The notes: generated from the letters alone by a model not told the origin. 64,000 nucleotides of DNA from Cronobacter muytjensii ATCC 51329 (GCF_001277195.1 NZ_CP012268.1:2170001-2234000), one strand, 5' to 3'. Shown: positions 42,356-54,807, counted from the first letter of the stretch. Numbers and translations are program-made.

Positions 42356-43243
42356 ATGATTAACACGATTTTTGCCCTGCCGGTGTCTGAACAGTTAACC
42401 CCTTATCTCTCCCGCCGTCAGCATGACGAGCTGGATATTGTTGTCGTTGACCATCCGCAGGTACGCGCCGCGGTGGCGCTGCAGGGCGCGCATCTGCTCT
42501 GCTGGAAGCCCGCCGGTGAAGAGGACGTGCTGTGGCTGAGCGGCAATACGCCTTTTAAAAAGGGCGTCGCGCTGCGTGGCGGCGTGCCGATCTGCTGGCC
42601 GTGGTTCGGCCCGTCTGCGCAAAAAGATCTGCCTTCTCACGGTTTCGCCCGTAATCTGCCGTGGACGTTAAGCGCTCATAACGAAGACGATAATGGCGTG
42701 GTGCTGACGTTTGAACTGCACGCCAGCGAAGCGAGCCGCCAGTACTGGCCGCACGATTTCACGCTCTATGCACGCTACAAACTTGGCAAAACCTGCGAAA
42801 TGGAACTGGAAGCGCACGGCGAATTTGAAACCACCTCCGCGCTGCACACCTATTTCAATGTAGGCGATATCGCTGACGTCAAAGTCAGCGGCCTTGGCGA
42901 TACCTACCTCGATAAAGTCAAGGGCGGCGAGCAAGGGTCGCTGACAGACGGCGTGCAGACCTTCCCGGACCGTACCGACCGCGTCTACCTGAACCCGGAA
43001 GGATGCAGCCTGATCCACGACGGCGCGCTCAACCGCACGATTGAAGTCGTGCATCACCATAACAGCAATGTGGTGGGCTGGAACCCGGGCCCGGCGCTCT
43101 CCGTCAGCATGGGCGATATGCCGGACGACGGCTATAAAACCTTTGTGTGTGTTGAAACGGCCTGCGTCACTGCCCCGCAGCAGACTCGTGAGGACAAACC
43201 TTCGCGCCTCTCCCAGACGCTGCGCGTCGTGAAGAAAGCCTGA
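42356..43243 (+). CDS. yeaD: D-hexose-6-phosphate mutarotase YeaD
   Basis: Aldose-1-epimerase-fold enzyme that speeds anomer exchange of glucose 6-phosphate and related sugars. The 295 residues include ALQGAHLLCWKPAG, GVPICWPWFGPS, SALHTYFNVGD (with the conserved catalytic His) and MGDMPDDGYKTFVCVE. The start at 42356 (MINTIFALP) is preferred over one three codons upstream. It follows gapA after its terminator, as in E. coli; yeaE, next in E. coli, is missing. Confidence 0.95.
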   Translation: MINTIFALPVSEQLTPYLSRRQHDELDIVVVDHPQVRAAVALQGAHLLCWKPAGEEDVLWLSGNTPFKKGVALRGGVPICWPWFGPSAQKDLPSHGFARNLPWTLSAHNEDDNGVVLTFELHASEASRQYWPHDFTLYARYKLGKTCEMELEAHGEFETTSALHTYFNVGDIADVKVSGLGDTYLDKVKGGEQGSLTDGVQTFPDRTDRVYLNPEGCSLIHDGALNRTIEVVHHHNSNVVGWNPGPALSVSMGDMPDDGYKTFVCVETACVTAPQQTREDKPSRLSQTLRVVKKA

Positions 43244-43248
43244 TCATC

Positions 43249-43278
43249 GACGGCCCCGTAAACGGGGCCGTTTTTTTG
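43249..43278 (+). terminator. yeaD terminator
   Basis: The stem ACGGCCCCG/CGGGGCCGT with a three-base loop is followed by TTTTTT. Confidence 0.92.
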
Positions 43279-43349
43279 CGCTCACGCGTTCTCCCTGCCC
43301 TTTTTTGCCCTTTTCCGCCTTTGTTGCGCTTAACGGTTCGCCCTTTCGC

Positions 43350-43378
43350 CATAAAAAAGGGGCGCACATGGCGCCCCG
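43350..43378 (-). terminator. mipA terminator
   Basis: The stem GGGGCGC/GCGCCCC with a short loop is followed on the minus strand by TTTTTTATGG. Confidence 0.85.
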
Positions 43379-43397
43379 TGAATCCCTGTCCGCGTTA

Positions 43398-44144
43398 TCA
43401 GAACGTATAGGTTACGCCGGTAGACAGCAGCGCAGACCAGGAGCGGTCCACCATCGGGCTGTCTTTCGCTTCGTCGCTCAGATGGGTGTAACGGCCGCTG
43501 CCGTACACGCTCCAGCTGTCAGAAAGACGATAGCTGGCGGTCAGCTCCGCATACGGCGCCCAGCCGTCGTCCGCATCGTAGCGGTTCAGGCCGCTGCGGC
43601 GCGACTCTTTGCCGCTCACGCCGTAGTAGTAATCGTTCTGGTTTTCACTGCTCCACTCCACGCCGATACCCGGAATAAGCGTCAGGCCGCCGTTGGTGTA
43701 GCGATAGAGCCAGCCGAGATCCCAGACGATGCCGTTGCTGTTATCCAGCGTGTCGGCGGCAAGAGAGGTGCGCAGGAAGCCGTATTCGGTGTTATGCACG
43801 TAAGACAAACCCGCCATCAGCGTCGCTTTACGCTCGTCCAGACGACGTAACGCACGGTTGTCGCTGTCGCCTGGTTTGAAATGATCCGGCGAATAGTACG
43901 CCATAATGGAGAGCTTATCGGCGGTGTCGTTCCACAGGTAATAACCTGCGCCCAGGCCGCGTACCCAGAAGTTATCGCCTTCATAATTGATAACCGGCAG
44001 AGGGTAAACGTCGCGGTCATACTGCTTATACGGGTTCACCACCCATCCTGCACCTGCGCCAACTGACAGCTTTCCTTCTGCATGCGCGAGAGTAGCGGCT
44101 GAAGCCATGAGGGCACCCAGTGCCAGAAATTTGAATGTGCTCAC
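43398..44144 (-). CDS. mipA: MltA-interacting outer-membrane protein MipA
   Basis: A 248-residue beta-barrel of the MipA/OmpV family, a scaffold linking the lytic transglycosylase MltA and PBP1B in E. coli. A signal peptide ends at AHA/EGKLS. The barrel strands alternate polar and aromatic residues, with INYEGDNFWVRGLGAGYYLW and LSTGVTYTF at the C-terminus. The start codon is GTG. It is divergent from yeaG. Confidence 0.95.
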   Translation of the reverse strand: MSTFKFLALGALMASAATLAHAEGKLSVGAGAGWVVNPYKQYDRDVYPLPVINYEGDNFWVRGLGAGYYLWNDTADKLSIMAYYSPDHFKPGDSDNRALRRLDERKATLMAGLSYVHNTEYGFLRTSLAADTLDNSNGIVWDLGWLYRYTNGGLTLIPGIGVEWSSENQNDYYYGVSGKESRRSGLNRYDADDGWAPYAELTASYRLSDSWSVYGSGRYTHLSDEAKDSPMVDRSWSALLSTGVTYTF

Positions 44145-44476
44145 AATGCATCAAGTCCTTTAGTCAAATGATCAGCTCGCGAAGTGTAACCGCCTCGTAC
44201 TCTTCACCCCAAATTTTTTCGCACATCTTTACATCATTCGATCGCGCAGCCTCGCATTTTCGCGTTACAGCGGCCTTGCAATTTTATGACTTTGCGGTGA
44301 ATCCGCGTCTTGTACGCAAATGCTTTAGCAGAAACAACGGGATGAGTGCTTGATAAATCACTGGTTCCCTGAAACAGCCGCATGCAAGATTTTCAAATGC
44401 CATCTACGCTTAAAATTAAGAAGGTGCATTACCCTGACCGCAGTAGCACAGTGCAACGCGCAATAAATGCTTCAGT
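44145..44476. other. mipA-yeaG intergenic region
   Basis: Holds the mipA promoter region and, upstream of the yeaG sigma-54 core, GGTGCATTACCC and AGCACAGTGCA, fragments resembling NtrC half-sites. No gene seen. Confidence 0.4.
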
Positions 44477-44492
44477 TGGCATTAGGGTTGCT
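44477..44492 (+). promoter_or_regulatory. sigma-54 promoter of yeaGH
   Basis: TGGCATTAGGGTTGCT: -24 TGGCAT and -12 TTGCT with the exact N5 spacing, 87 bases before the yeaG start. In E. coli yeaGH is induced through sigma-54/NtrC on nitrogen limitation. Confidence 0.85.
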
Positions 44493-44578
44493 GTACTCAG
44501 AATACGTCTTCCGGGAGCCTCCACTATTCATATGAACGGCTCTTAAACCTGTGCTAAAAAACGAAAGGACGGCATGCC

Positions 44579-47910
<3,332 letters not shown>

Positions 47911-47913
47911 CTT

Positions 47914-47952
47914 GCGGGCCGACGCTGTCGGCCCCATTATTTCTTTTTTACT
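47914..47952 (+). terminator. yeaGH terminator
   Basis: The stem GGGCCGAC/GTCGGCCC with loop GCT is followed by CATTATTTCTTTTTT. Confidence 0.8.
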
Positions 47953-48150
47953 TATCCGCAATTAAAGCGCCACTAAACTTTTATATCAGCCTCACTTAAT
48001 TAAACGTGCATTTTCGCCCATACTATTTAGTAACGCACCATCTCATTATTAATAACCCTACAGAATTTACTTACAGCCGGTTCGCTATCAGTTATAGTGG
48101 GCGGCATTAAATAAGAACGACGCGGCGCCGTCGCAGGACCACCGTGAATC

Positions 48151-49713
48151 ATGTCTAACAGGGTCTCATTGGGCTTGAATAAAAATGCCGGAATGGCGGG
48201 AATAATTCTCGCCAGTCTATTTGCCGTTCTGGCCGCTGCGCAAATTATGTACTGGCGGACAGAAGCAAGCCGCATCAACGATTATAGTCAGGCGGTGCTG
48301 GAGCGTAGCGTAACGCTCCTGCAACAGGCAAATGATATTGCCGCCCGCGAAGCGAAAATGGCGCATTATCCCTCCTGTAGTGAAGCCGATCTTAATGCGC
48401 TGCGCACGCTGCTATGGAATTATCAGCTGATAAAAGACGTCGGTCGCACCAGCGCGCGCGGGATTTTATGTACGGCGCTATGGGGGCGCCTCCCCATTGC
48501 GCAGCCGTTGACCGCAACGGAAAGTTTTGTTGGCCGCAACGGCGCTCGCTGGTTATTAAATCTGCCCTTAACCGATAGCATTAACGTCAGCGCCTGGTGG
48601 CGTAACGATCTGCTGGTGATATTTTCTCCTTTTATTTTTACCCGCTTCGAAAAAGACGCAGCGACTGCGCATTACAGCGCCGTTATCACCAATTCTCAGC
48701 ATAATCACCGCTGGTTTACCCTCGGCCCAACCCAGGCGCTATTAACCGAAGCGGATGCCACCACCCATTACGCCTGGTATTTTATTACCCGCGAACAGTG
48801 CAACCGCCAATACGATCTCTGCGTAATTGCTGGCACACATCCTTATGGATTATTGCAGGCGCGCTGGTATACCCTCGCGCTACTTACCGCGCTGGGCCTG
48901 GGGCTCGGCATTTTGATCTGTACAAGCCTCGTCTTTTATCGCAGGAAAAAAACATCGCTGCCGACCCGGCTGGAAAATGCCTTAAAAAACGGCGAGATGC
49001 GGGTGGTTTATCAGCCAATTTATGAAATAGAAACCGGCCGGATGAAAGGCATGGAGGCGCTGCTGCGCTGGCATGATAATAACGGGGACGCTATTTCGCC
49101 GGATCTGTTTATTCCACTTGCGGAAAAAGAAGGGCTGATGGCAAAAATCACAGAATTTGTGACGACGCAGGCCGTGGGTGAAATGGCGGAGTTATTAAAC
49201 CGGTATGACCTCACGCTCAGTATCAATATCAGCCTCGCCGACCTTTTCTCTCATCATTATCTGGATTTCCTGACTAAACTGACACAAAAAATCGGCCTGC
49301 CACCCAGCCGAATTATGCTCGAAATCACCGAGCGGGAAAATGCCACGCTTGCGCATATGGAAGCTGCGATATTACTCTTTAAGCGGCACGGTTTTTTGAT
49401 AGCGCTTGATGATTTCGGCACTGGTTATTCCACTATCTCCTGGCTGTCGCGTCTGCCGATTGATGAAGTAAAAGTGGATAAAAGCATTACCGATGCGATC
49501 GGTACGCCGTCACTGAATAAAACCCTGCTGGTAAATTTAATTCTGATGCTCAAAGCGATGCCACAGCAGATTGTCTTTGAAGGGCTCGAACAGCGGTTGC
49601 AGGTCGATTATTTACAGGATAATTTTCCGGGCTGTTATGGGCAGGGCTGGTGGTTTTCACGCCCCGTGGACAGCCAGGCGCTGCGCTTATTACTGAGCAT
49701 GCAGGCAAAATAA
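48151..49713 (+). CDS. membrane-bound EAL phosphodiesterase with CSS-type periplasmic sensor
   Basis: 520 residues predicted to degrade c-di-GMP to pGpG. TM1 (about 13-34), a periplasmic CSS-motif domain (35-238, Cys76 in PSCSEAD plus Cys107, Cys217 and Cys224), TM2 (239-262) and a cytoplasmic EAL domain (272-520). Metal and catalytic positions look intact: Glu302 of MEALLRW, Asn359 (SINIS), Glu391 (MLEITERE), Asp420-Asp421 (ALDDFGTGYS), Lys444 (VKVDKS), Glu477 (FEGLEQ) and Gln498 (YGQGW). The CSS motif reads CSE. No GGDEF domain is present. In E. coli the diguanylate-cyclase gene dgcJ (yeaJ) occupies this position; here a phosphodiesterase stands instead. Confidence 0.92.
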   Translation: MSNRVSLGLNKNAGMAGIILASLFAVLAAAQIMYWRTEASRINDYSQAVLERSVTLLQQANDIAAREAKMAHYPSCSEADLNALRTLLWNYQLIKDVGRTSARGILCTALWGRLPIAQPLTATESFVGRNGARWLLNLPLTDSINVSAWWRNDLLVIFSPFIFTRFEKDAATAHYSAVITNSQHNHRWFTLGPTQALLTEADATTHYAWYFITREQCNRQYDLCVIAGTHPYGLLQARWYTLALLTALGLGLGILICTSLVFYRRKKTSLPTRLENALKNGEMRVVYQPIYEIETGRMKGMEALLRWHDNNGDAISPDLFIPLAEKEGLMAKITEFVTTQAVGEMAELLNRYDLTLSINISLADLFSHHYLDFLTKLTQKIGLPPSRIMLEITERENATLAHMEAAILLFKRHGFLIALDDFGTGYSTISWLSRLPIDEVKVDKSITDAIGTPSLNKTLLVNLILMLKAMPQQIVFEGLEQRLQVDYLQDNFPGCYGQGWWFSRPVDSQALRLLLSMQAK

Positions 49714-49739
49714 AAACAGCAGCCCTGAGGCTGCTGTAT
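49714..49739 (-). terminator. terminator of the KGG-protein gene
   Basis: The stem ACAGCAGCC/GGCTGCTGT with loop CTGA is followed on the minus strand by TTTTATTTT. Confidence 0.8.
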
Positions 49740-49763
49740 CACAGATAAATTCAGCGAGGCGAA

Positions 49764-49937
49764 TTATTTACGTCCGCCGCCGTGGCTGTTCTGGCCGCCT
49801 TTTTTACCTGCTTCAGACGCACGCTCCGGGTCATTTTTAAAATTCCCGCCGCTCTGCTGTCCGCCTTTTTTACCCGCTTCAGATGCTTTTTCACGATCTT
49901 CGGCAAAATTGCCGGAACCACCACGATGCTCTGCCAT
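49764..49937 (-). CDS. KGG-repeat stress-induced protein, YmdF/YciG type
   Basis: A 57-residue highly hydrophilic protein: MAEHRGGSGNFAEDREKASE, then two copies of EAGKKGGQ separated by SGGNFKNDPERAS. This is the KGG motif protein family, related to plant LEA-like proteins. It is RpoS-controlled in E. coli (YciG, YmdF) and linked to stress survival and swarming. GGAGGTTGTT before the ATG and its own terminator support it. It is too short for common length cut-offs. Overlapping frames here are shadows. Confidence 0.93.
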   Translation of the reverse strand: MAEHRGGSGNFAEDREKASEAGKKGGQQSGGNFKNDPERASEAGKKGGQNSHGGGRK

Positions 49938-50369
49938 AACAACCTCCGGGTTTGGGTTAGTGTTACCAGAAAAAAGTACTACATTAAAACCTGTTCGCCT
50001 GCTGAAAGCAGTATGACATTGTTCGGCCGGAGCGCACTGGTGTGTATCTCATTTCGTAAATGTCGTGCCTGAGAATATTCCCACCAGCACCACGAAGACG
50101 AAATTTATTACTCCCATCCGGTGCCACGATTATTTATCCGCCGTGCGGGAACTTTCATTCGCGCTATTACGACCACCGCTTTCATAAGGCACTCTTATGA
50201 TCTTAATACAGCATTCCAGAGTAAGCCAAACGACACGCCGCCTTTTTTTCAGGTAATAATCCCAGGGCCTTTATTTTACTGGATTTTATTTTGTGTATAT
50301 TTACTGGCATTGCAAAATAAGCGAGCCGCCAGTATGGTGGAAACGTCATAATATAAGCGAGGCGAGATA
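49938..50369. other. intergenic stretch before yeaK
   Basis: About 430 bases. A 76-codon plus-strand frame at 50121-50351 has no ribosome site and no recognisable features. I see nothing else beyond the promoters of the flanking genes. Confidence 0.4.
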
Positions 50370-50894
50370 ATGAAAGGCGTGGATATTCATCAAATGCTGG
50401 TGGACTTACTGACCACAGGCCAGGCGCGGTTTCGCATGGTGGAACATGAGGCGATGGGCAAATGCGAGGCGGTATCGGAAATTCGCGGCACGCAACTCAG
50501 CCAGGGGGCCAAAGCGCTGGTATGCAAAATCAAAGGCAACGGCGTAAAACAGGTGGTGCTGGCGGTACTCGGGGCCGATTTGCAGGCCGACCTGACGCAG
50601 TTAGCGCAACATCTTGGCGGCACCAAAGCGTCGCTTGCGAGCCCTGCGGAAGTCGATGAACTCACCCGCTGTGTTTTCGGGGCTATCCCGCCGTTCAGTT
50701 TTCACCCGTCGCTCCGGCTCGTCGCCGACCCGTTACTCTTTGAGCGTCACGATGAGATCGCCTTTAACGCCGGTCTGCTTGAAAAATCGATTATCATGGA
50801 CACCGCTGACTATCTGCGCCTGGCGAAACCCACGCAGATTGCGTTTCACCGCGCGGCGTCTACCAGCGCTTCTCCAGAAACCGCACCGCAATAA
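50370..50894 (+). CDS. yeaK: mischarged aminoacyl-tRNA deacylase YeaK
   Basis: A 174-residue member of the YbaK/ProX editing superfamily that hydrolyses wrongly charged aminoacyl-tRNAs in trans. Family elements are [51 protein letters not shown] and [20 protein letters not shown] precedes the ATG. Its 3' end overlaps yoaI on the opposite strand by 35 bases. Confidence 0.95.
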   Translation: MKGVDIHQMLVDLLTTGQARFRMVEHEAMGKCEAVSEIRGTQLSQGAKALVCKIKGNGVKQVVLAVLGADLQADLTQLAQHLGGTKASLASPAEVDELTRCVFGAIPPFSFHPSLRLVADPLLFERHDEIAFNAGLLEKSIIMDTADYLRLAKPTQIAFHRAASTSASPETAPQ

Positions 50895-50964
50895 TCAGCG
50901 TAGCGGCGACGGCGAAAAAGAAGGTGGTTAACCAGAGTGTGTCGGGCGATAGCAAGTCGTTCAT
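50860..50964 (-). CDS. yoaI: small membrane protein YoaI
   Basis: 34 residues: [20 protein letters not shown] followed by [14 protein letters not shown], a single transmembrane helix with a basic tail. It matches E. coli YoaI in length, pattern and position between yeaK and yeaL. GGAGAG precedes the ATG. Its last 35 bases are antisense to the end of yeaK. In E. coli it is a small inner-membrane protein associated with low-magnesium and two-component signalling. Confidence 0.9.
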   Translation of the reverse strand: MNDLLSPDTLWLTTFFFAVAATLIIAVRFLEKRW

Positions 50965-51073
50965 CGTCTCTCCGGGTCTCTCGCCTGTCAGGAAGCAGGC
51001 TCCACAGATACCGGCTTTTGATTGCAAAATAATGACGACAGGCCGACAGGCCCTTTTTGGCAAGGAACTCAAG

Positions 51074-51520
51074 ATGTTCGATATTACGCTGCTTATCCTG
51101 CTGGCGCTGGCCGGTCTGGGATTTGTCAGCCATAACATGGCGGTGACGGTCTCGGTTCTTGTACTGATCGTTATCCGGATGACGCCGCTCAGCGCCTGGT
51201 TTCCGTGGGTTGAAAAACAGGGCGTCACCGTTGGCATCATCATTCTGACCATCAGCGTGATGGCCCCCATCGCCAGCGGCACCCTGCCCACCTCCACGCT
51301 GTTTCATGCTTTTCTTAACTGGAAATCGCTGGTGGCTATCGCCGTCGGCATTTTTGTTTCCTGGCTTGGCGGCAAGGGCGTGGCGCTGATGGGCAGCCAG
51401 CCGTCGATTGTGGCCGGTCTGCTGGTTGGCACGGTGCTCGGCGTGGCGCTCTTTCGCGGCGTGCCGGTCGGGCCGCTTATCGCCGCGGGCCTGGTGTCGC
51501 TGCTGATTGGCCGCCAGTAG
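51074..51520 (+). CDS. yeaL: DUF441 membrane protein YeaL
   Basis: A 148-residue inner-membrane protein of unknown function. Four hydrophobic helices lie at about 4-20, 22-38, 52-70 and 113-146, with the family motifs [20 protein letters not shown] and [20 protein letters not shown]. The start [12 protein letters not shown] has AAGGAACTC upstream; the 50 upstream codons in frame are discarded. Divergent from yoaI. Confidence 0.95.
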   Translation: MFDITLLILLALAGLGFVSHNMAVTVSVLVLIVIRMTPLSAWFPWVEKQGVTVGIIILTISVMAPIASGTLPTSTLFHAFLNWKSLVAIAVGIFVSWLGGKGVALMGSQPSIVAGLLVGTVLGVALFRGVPVGPLIAAGLVSLLIGRQ

Positions 51521-51596
51521 CCGTGCGTTTTGTTTTTGATCTTTTCATCCGCAGTATTCGCGCGGTATCCCCACGCCGCGCGCCCATGAGGAACCC

Positions 51597-52778
51597 ATGA
51601 CTAACCTGACTTCTTCGCGTCGCGGCGGCTGGCTGCTGCTGGCAGGCATTCTGATGATTGCCACTACGCTTCGCGTCACTTTTACCGGCGCCGCTCCCCT
51701 GCTGGACGCTATCCGCCTTGACTTTACCCTCTCCACCGCCGCGACCGGCCTGTTAACCACGTTGCCGCTGCTCGCCTTCGCGCTGGTATCGCCGCTGGCG
51801 GCGGGGAGCGCGAGGCGTTTCGGTATGGAGCGCAGCCTCTGCGGCGCGCTGCTCTTTATCTGCGCCGGTATTGCCCTGCGCTCGTCGGGCGGCGCGGCGG
51901 CGCTCTTTACCGGCACCGCGCTTATCGGCTGTGGCATTGCCTTTGGCAACGTCCTGCTGCCCGGCATGATCAAACGTGATTTTCCAGGCCAGGTGGCGAA
52001 ACTCACCGGCGCGTATTCCCTGACAATGGGGCTTGCGGCGGCGGCGGGCTCGGCGCTGGTAGTGCCGGTAGCGGCCTTCAGCGGCGGCTGGCGCGGCGCG
52101 CTGCTGGCGCTCATGGTCTTTCCGCTCCTCGCGCAGCTGCTCTGGCTGCCGCAGCTGCGCGCGGCGCGCGGCGATGCCGTCGGCGGCGCGGCGCTGCATA
52201 ACCGTGGCATCTGGCGCTCGGCTCTGGCCTGGCAGGTCACCCTCTTTCTCGGCGTCAATTCGCTTATTTATTACATCGTCATCGGCTGGCTGCCGTCGAT
52301 TCTGCTAAGCCGCGGTTATAGCGAGGCGCAGGCCGGTTCGCTGCACGGGCTGATGCAGCTCGCCACCGCCGTGCCGGGCATCGCGGTGCCGCTGTTGCTG
52401 GCAAAATTACGGGATCAGCGCGCCATCGCCGTACTGACGGCGCTGCTCTGTGCGCTAAGCCCGATCGGGCTGTGGCTTTTCCCTGGGCAGGCGGCCTGCT
52501 GGGTAGTGATTTTTGGGTTCGGCTCGGGGGCGACCATGATCCTCGGCCTGACGTTTATCGGCCTGCGCGCCAGTTCAGCGCATCAGGCGGCGGCGCTCTC
52601 CGGCATGGCGCAATCGGTGGGATATCTGCTGGCGGCGTGCGGGCCGCCGGTTATTGGCAGGCTCCACGATCTGACGCAGAGCTGGAGCCTGCCGCTGCTG
52701 CTGTGCGCCGCGCTGGCGGTGGTTATGGCCATCGCGGGCGGGTTCGCCGGACGCGCACGGGAAATCGGCGCGCCTTAA
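51597..52778 (+). CDS. nimT: MFS exporter NimT (YeaN), CynX family
   Basis: A 393-residue major-facilitator transporter with about twelve helices. In E. coli NimT exports 2-nitroimidazole and is controlled by the neighbouring AraC-type regulator NimR. Family features are LRVTFTGAAPLLDAIRLDF, GNVLLPGMIKRDFPGQVAKL and IGWLPSILLSRGYSEAQAGS. nimR (yeaM), which lies divergently next to it in E. coli, is missing here, so control must differ. Confidence 0.88.
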   Translation: MTNLTSSRRGGWLLLAGILMIATTLRVTFTGAAPLLDAIRLDFTLSTAATGLLTTLPLLAFALVSPLAAGSARRFGMERSLCGALLFICAGIALRSSGGAAALFTGTALIGCGIAFGNVLLPGMIKRDFPGQVAKLTGAYSLTMGLAAAAGSALVVPVAAFSGGWRGALLALMVFPLLAQLLWLPQLRAARGDAVGGAALHNRGIWRSALAWQVTLFLGVNSLIYYIVIGWLPSILLSRGYSEAQAGSLHGLMQLATAVPGIAVPLLLAKLRDQRAIAVLTALLCALSPIGLWLFPGQAACWVVIFGFGSGATMILGLTFIGLRASSAHQAAALSGMAQSVGYLLAACGPPVIGRLHDLTQSWSLPLLLCAALAVVMAIAGGFAGRAREIGAP

Positions 52779-52781
52779 TGA

Positions 52782-53489
52782 TTAGCGACGGGCAGCGCGC
52801 AGGAATTCACGCACCAGCGGTACCGGACGCCCGTCAAGCGCGCCGCGCTCATGCTGGAACAGCGTCGCCACGAAGAACGGATGGGTGGTGAGTTCGACGG
52901 CGCGCACGTCGCCGTCGTTATCCCAGCCGGTGACTTTCAGCGCGTCGCCGTTCAGCGCCTCAACGAATTCCGGTGATACGCCGAAGCGACAGCGATACGC
53001 CTCTTCTATTTCCATTCGCCCGTAAGCGCGCGCGATAAGCGTATGTGGGCGCAGTTCAATCTCGCCGGTCTGCTCCACCAGTGAACAGCTGAGCGGCGAA
53101 ATCACCAGCCTGCCGCCCTGCGCCGTTTCGCCGTGGCTGGCGTCTTCCCAGCCCAGCACGTTGCGGGCGTATTCTATGACCGCATGCTGAAAACCGCCGC
53201 AGGTGCCGAGAAACGGGATCGCATTTTCACGCGCGTAACGAATGGCGATAAACGCGCCATCTTCATTGTCGTAAGGGCTGCCGGGCACGACCCAGACGGC
53301 ATCATAGCCGACAAGATCTTCCGCGCTTGCGATCTCTTTGGTCGGGAGCCAGTCGTAGTCGGCAGTGAGTTCCAGCACGGCGGCAGCGTCGTCAATCGCA
53401 AGCGGAATAGCCTGATGCGCGACGGTTTCGGCATTATAGTCGCCGACCAGGGCGATACGGAGTGTGGATGAGAGCGGAGAGGTTTCCAT
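52782..53489 (-). CDS. CTP-synthase-like class I glutamine amidotransferase domain protein
   Basis: A 235-residue protein resembling the C-terminal amidotransferase half of CTP synthase without the synthetase half. It has the opening IALVGDYNAETVAHQA, the oxyanion segment VWVVPGSPYDN and the nucleophile elbow FLGTCGGFQHAVIEYARN with Cys97. At the position of the usual His-Pro-Glu, where CTP synthases read FHPEF, it has FQHERGA, so the triad is altered. The start METSPLSSTL has AAGGAAAACCTC upstream. It is convergent with nimT, three bases apart. The physiological role of this stand-alone family is not known. Confidence 0.85.
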   Translation of the reverse strand: METSPLSSTLRIALVGDYNAETVAHQAIPLAIDDAAAVLELTADYDWLPTKEIASAEDLVGYDAVWVVPGSPYDNEDGAFIAIRYARENAIPFLGTCGGFQHAVIEYARNVLGWEDASHGETAQGGRLVISPLSCSLVEQTGEIELRPHTLIARAYGRMEIEEAYRCRFGVSPEFVEALNGDALKVTGWDNDGDVRAVELTTHPFFVATLFQHERGALDGRPVPLVREFLRAARR

Positions 53490-53698
53490 GAGGTTTTCCT
53501 TATGCATGAACGGATTGAGCATAACATAAGGAACATCAGCATACCGACAGGCGCGCCCGCGAACAACACCCAAAATCAGCAGGGAACCTGTTGCCTGCTC
53601 TTTTGCGAGACGTCCCGGACAAAGATGTCTTGCCGTTTGCCTGGCGTCCGTTGCAGGCAGATAATCCCTCCGGTCATAACCATATGCAGGAGGCAATG

Positions 53699-54058
53699 AT
53701 GATTGCGTTAAAACGCGTTTACGACGAGCCGGACGCGCAGGACGGCTACCGGGTGCTGGTGGACAGACTCTGGCCACGCGGCATTAAGAAAACGGATCTG
53801 CCGCTGGATGAGTGGAATAAAACGCTCGCGCCCTCGACCGCGCTTCGCAAAGCGTTGCATGGCGAGGTAATTGACTTCGCGCACTTCAGCGAGCGCTACC
53901 GTGAGGAGTTAGCCGCGCAGCAGGAAGAAGGCGCACGACTCGCGGCCATCGCCCGTAACGGGACGCTGACGTTGTTGTACGGCGCAAAAGACAGGCAGCA
54001 GAACCACGCACAGGTGCTTGCCGCGTGGCTCCGGGAGATAACGGCTGGCGGGCGTTAA
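53699..54058 (+). CDS. yeaO: DUF488 protein YeaO
   Basis: A 119-residue conserved protein of unknown function. It matches E. coli YeaO in KRVYDEPDAQDGYRVLVDRL, WPRGIKKTDLPLDEWNK, HGEVIDFAHFSERYREEL and LTLLYGAKDRQQNHAQVL. AGGAGG lies five bases before the second of two adjacent ATGs, which decides the start. Convergent with the gene at 54063. Confidence 0.93.
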   Translation: MIALKRVYDEPDAQDGYRVLVDRLWPRGIKKTDLPLDEWNKTLAPSTALRKALHGEVIDFAHFSERYREELAAQQEEGARLAAIARNGTLTLLYGAKDRQQNHAQVLAAWLREITAGGR

Positions 54059-54062
54059 ATCG

Positions 54063-54368
54063 TCAGTCGAGCAGCAGCGCCGTCTCTTCGAGCGGCAGCA
54101 GTTCGCCGTCAAGCGGCATAAGGTGTTCAGCGCGCACAAACGCAAAGCCGGTCTGGCCATCGGCGGCGACGACATTACCGGTCACCAGCCAGAGCGGGCG
54201 GGCGCAGGCCGTCGGCAGCTCGGTCATAAACCCGGTCACCGGGTTGATAAAGCGCTCGCCAGGCTGGCAGAGGCTGAAAAGCTCAACAGATTTACCAATA
54301 TTTCCCCGACCGGCAGCGGTACGGGCGCCGATGATAATGGCGAGAGCGCCTGGTTTGAGTTGTTGCAT
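54063..54368 (-). CDS. small protein with a KOW-like N-terminus, function unknown
   Basis: 101 residues beginning MQQLKPGALAIIIGARTAAG and continuing RGNIGKSVEL, a pattern resembling the KOW/SH3-barrel motif of nucleic-acid-binding proteins. The remainder (RPLWLVTGNVVAADGQTGFA, EHLMPLDGE) looks like further short beta strands. The start is chosen for GGAAAG upstream. It ends five bases from yeaO, tail to tail. I do not recognise a named family. Confidence 0.65.
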   Translation of the reverse strand: MQQLKPGALAIIIGARTAAGRGNIGKSVELFSLCQPGERFINPVTGFMTELPTACARPLWLVTGNVVAADGQTGFAFVRAEHLMPLDGELLPLEETALLLD

Positions 54369-54807
54369 GGGGTCTTTCCGCGTTCGCAATACAGTAAATG
54401 AAACGTGTAGATCAGAACATTCTTATGTCGCGATGTAAAGATTTCTGAATCAAAAAATCGGCAGGTGCCCGTACAAATCGCCTTATTTTCTTCATTATCC
54501 CGCCACGCTTGTTTGTTAAGCTGCCGTCGTTCTCATGATTGTCTGAAGAACTGCCATTTTTGCCTCATCTTTACCCCACGGCAGGAGCGGCTCACGGCTC
54601 CCTGAGCGCACTACCGGCAATTGCCCTGCCTGTATCGCGACTCATCGTCGTACTTTCCGCTCTCCTTCGCATCGGCGGGGTATTTTTTCCTTCTGTGCGC
54701 CCCTCTCCCTGGAATTTGCCTGATGACGTCGCATTGAGGTGCCGTTTAGAAAGCCGTTTCGCCGTATCGATATACTTCGTCAATTCGCGGTATCTCAGGT
54801 TTTTCTT
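54369..54807. other. intergenic region before the DUF535 gene
   Basis: About 440 bases with overlapping frames on both strands, none with a ribosome site or protein-like composition. Presumed promoter region; no operator was recognised. Confidence 0.35.

Noticed and set aside
50121..50351. 76-codon plus-strand frame before yeaK
   Set aside because: No ribosome site, mixed composition; likely chance.
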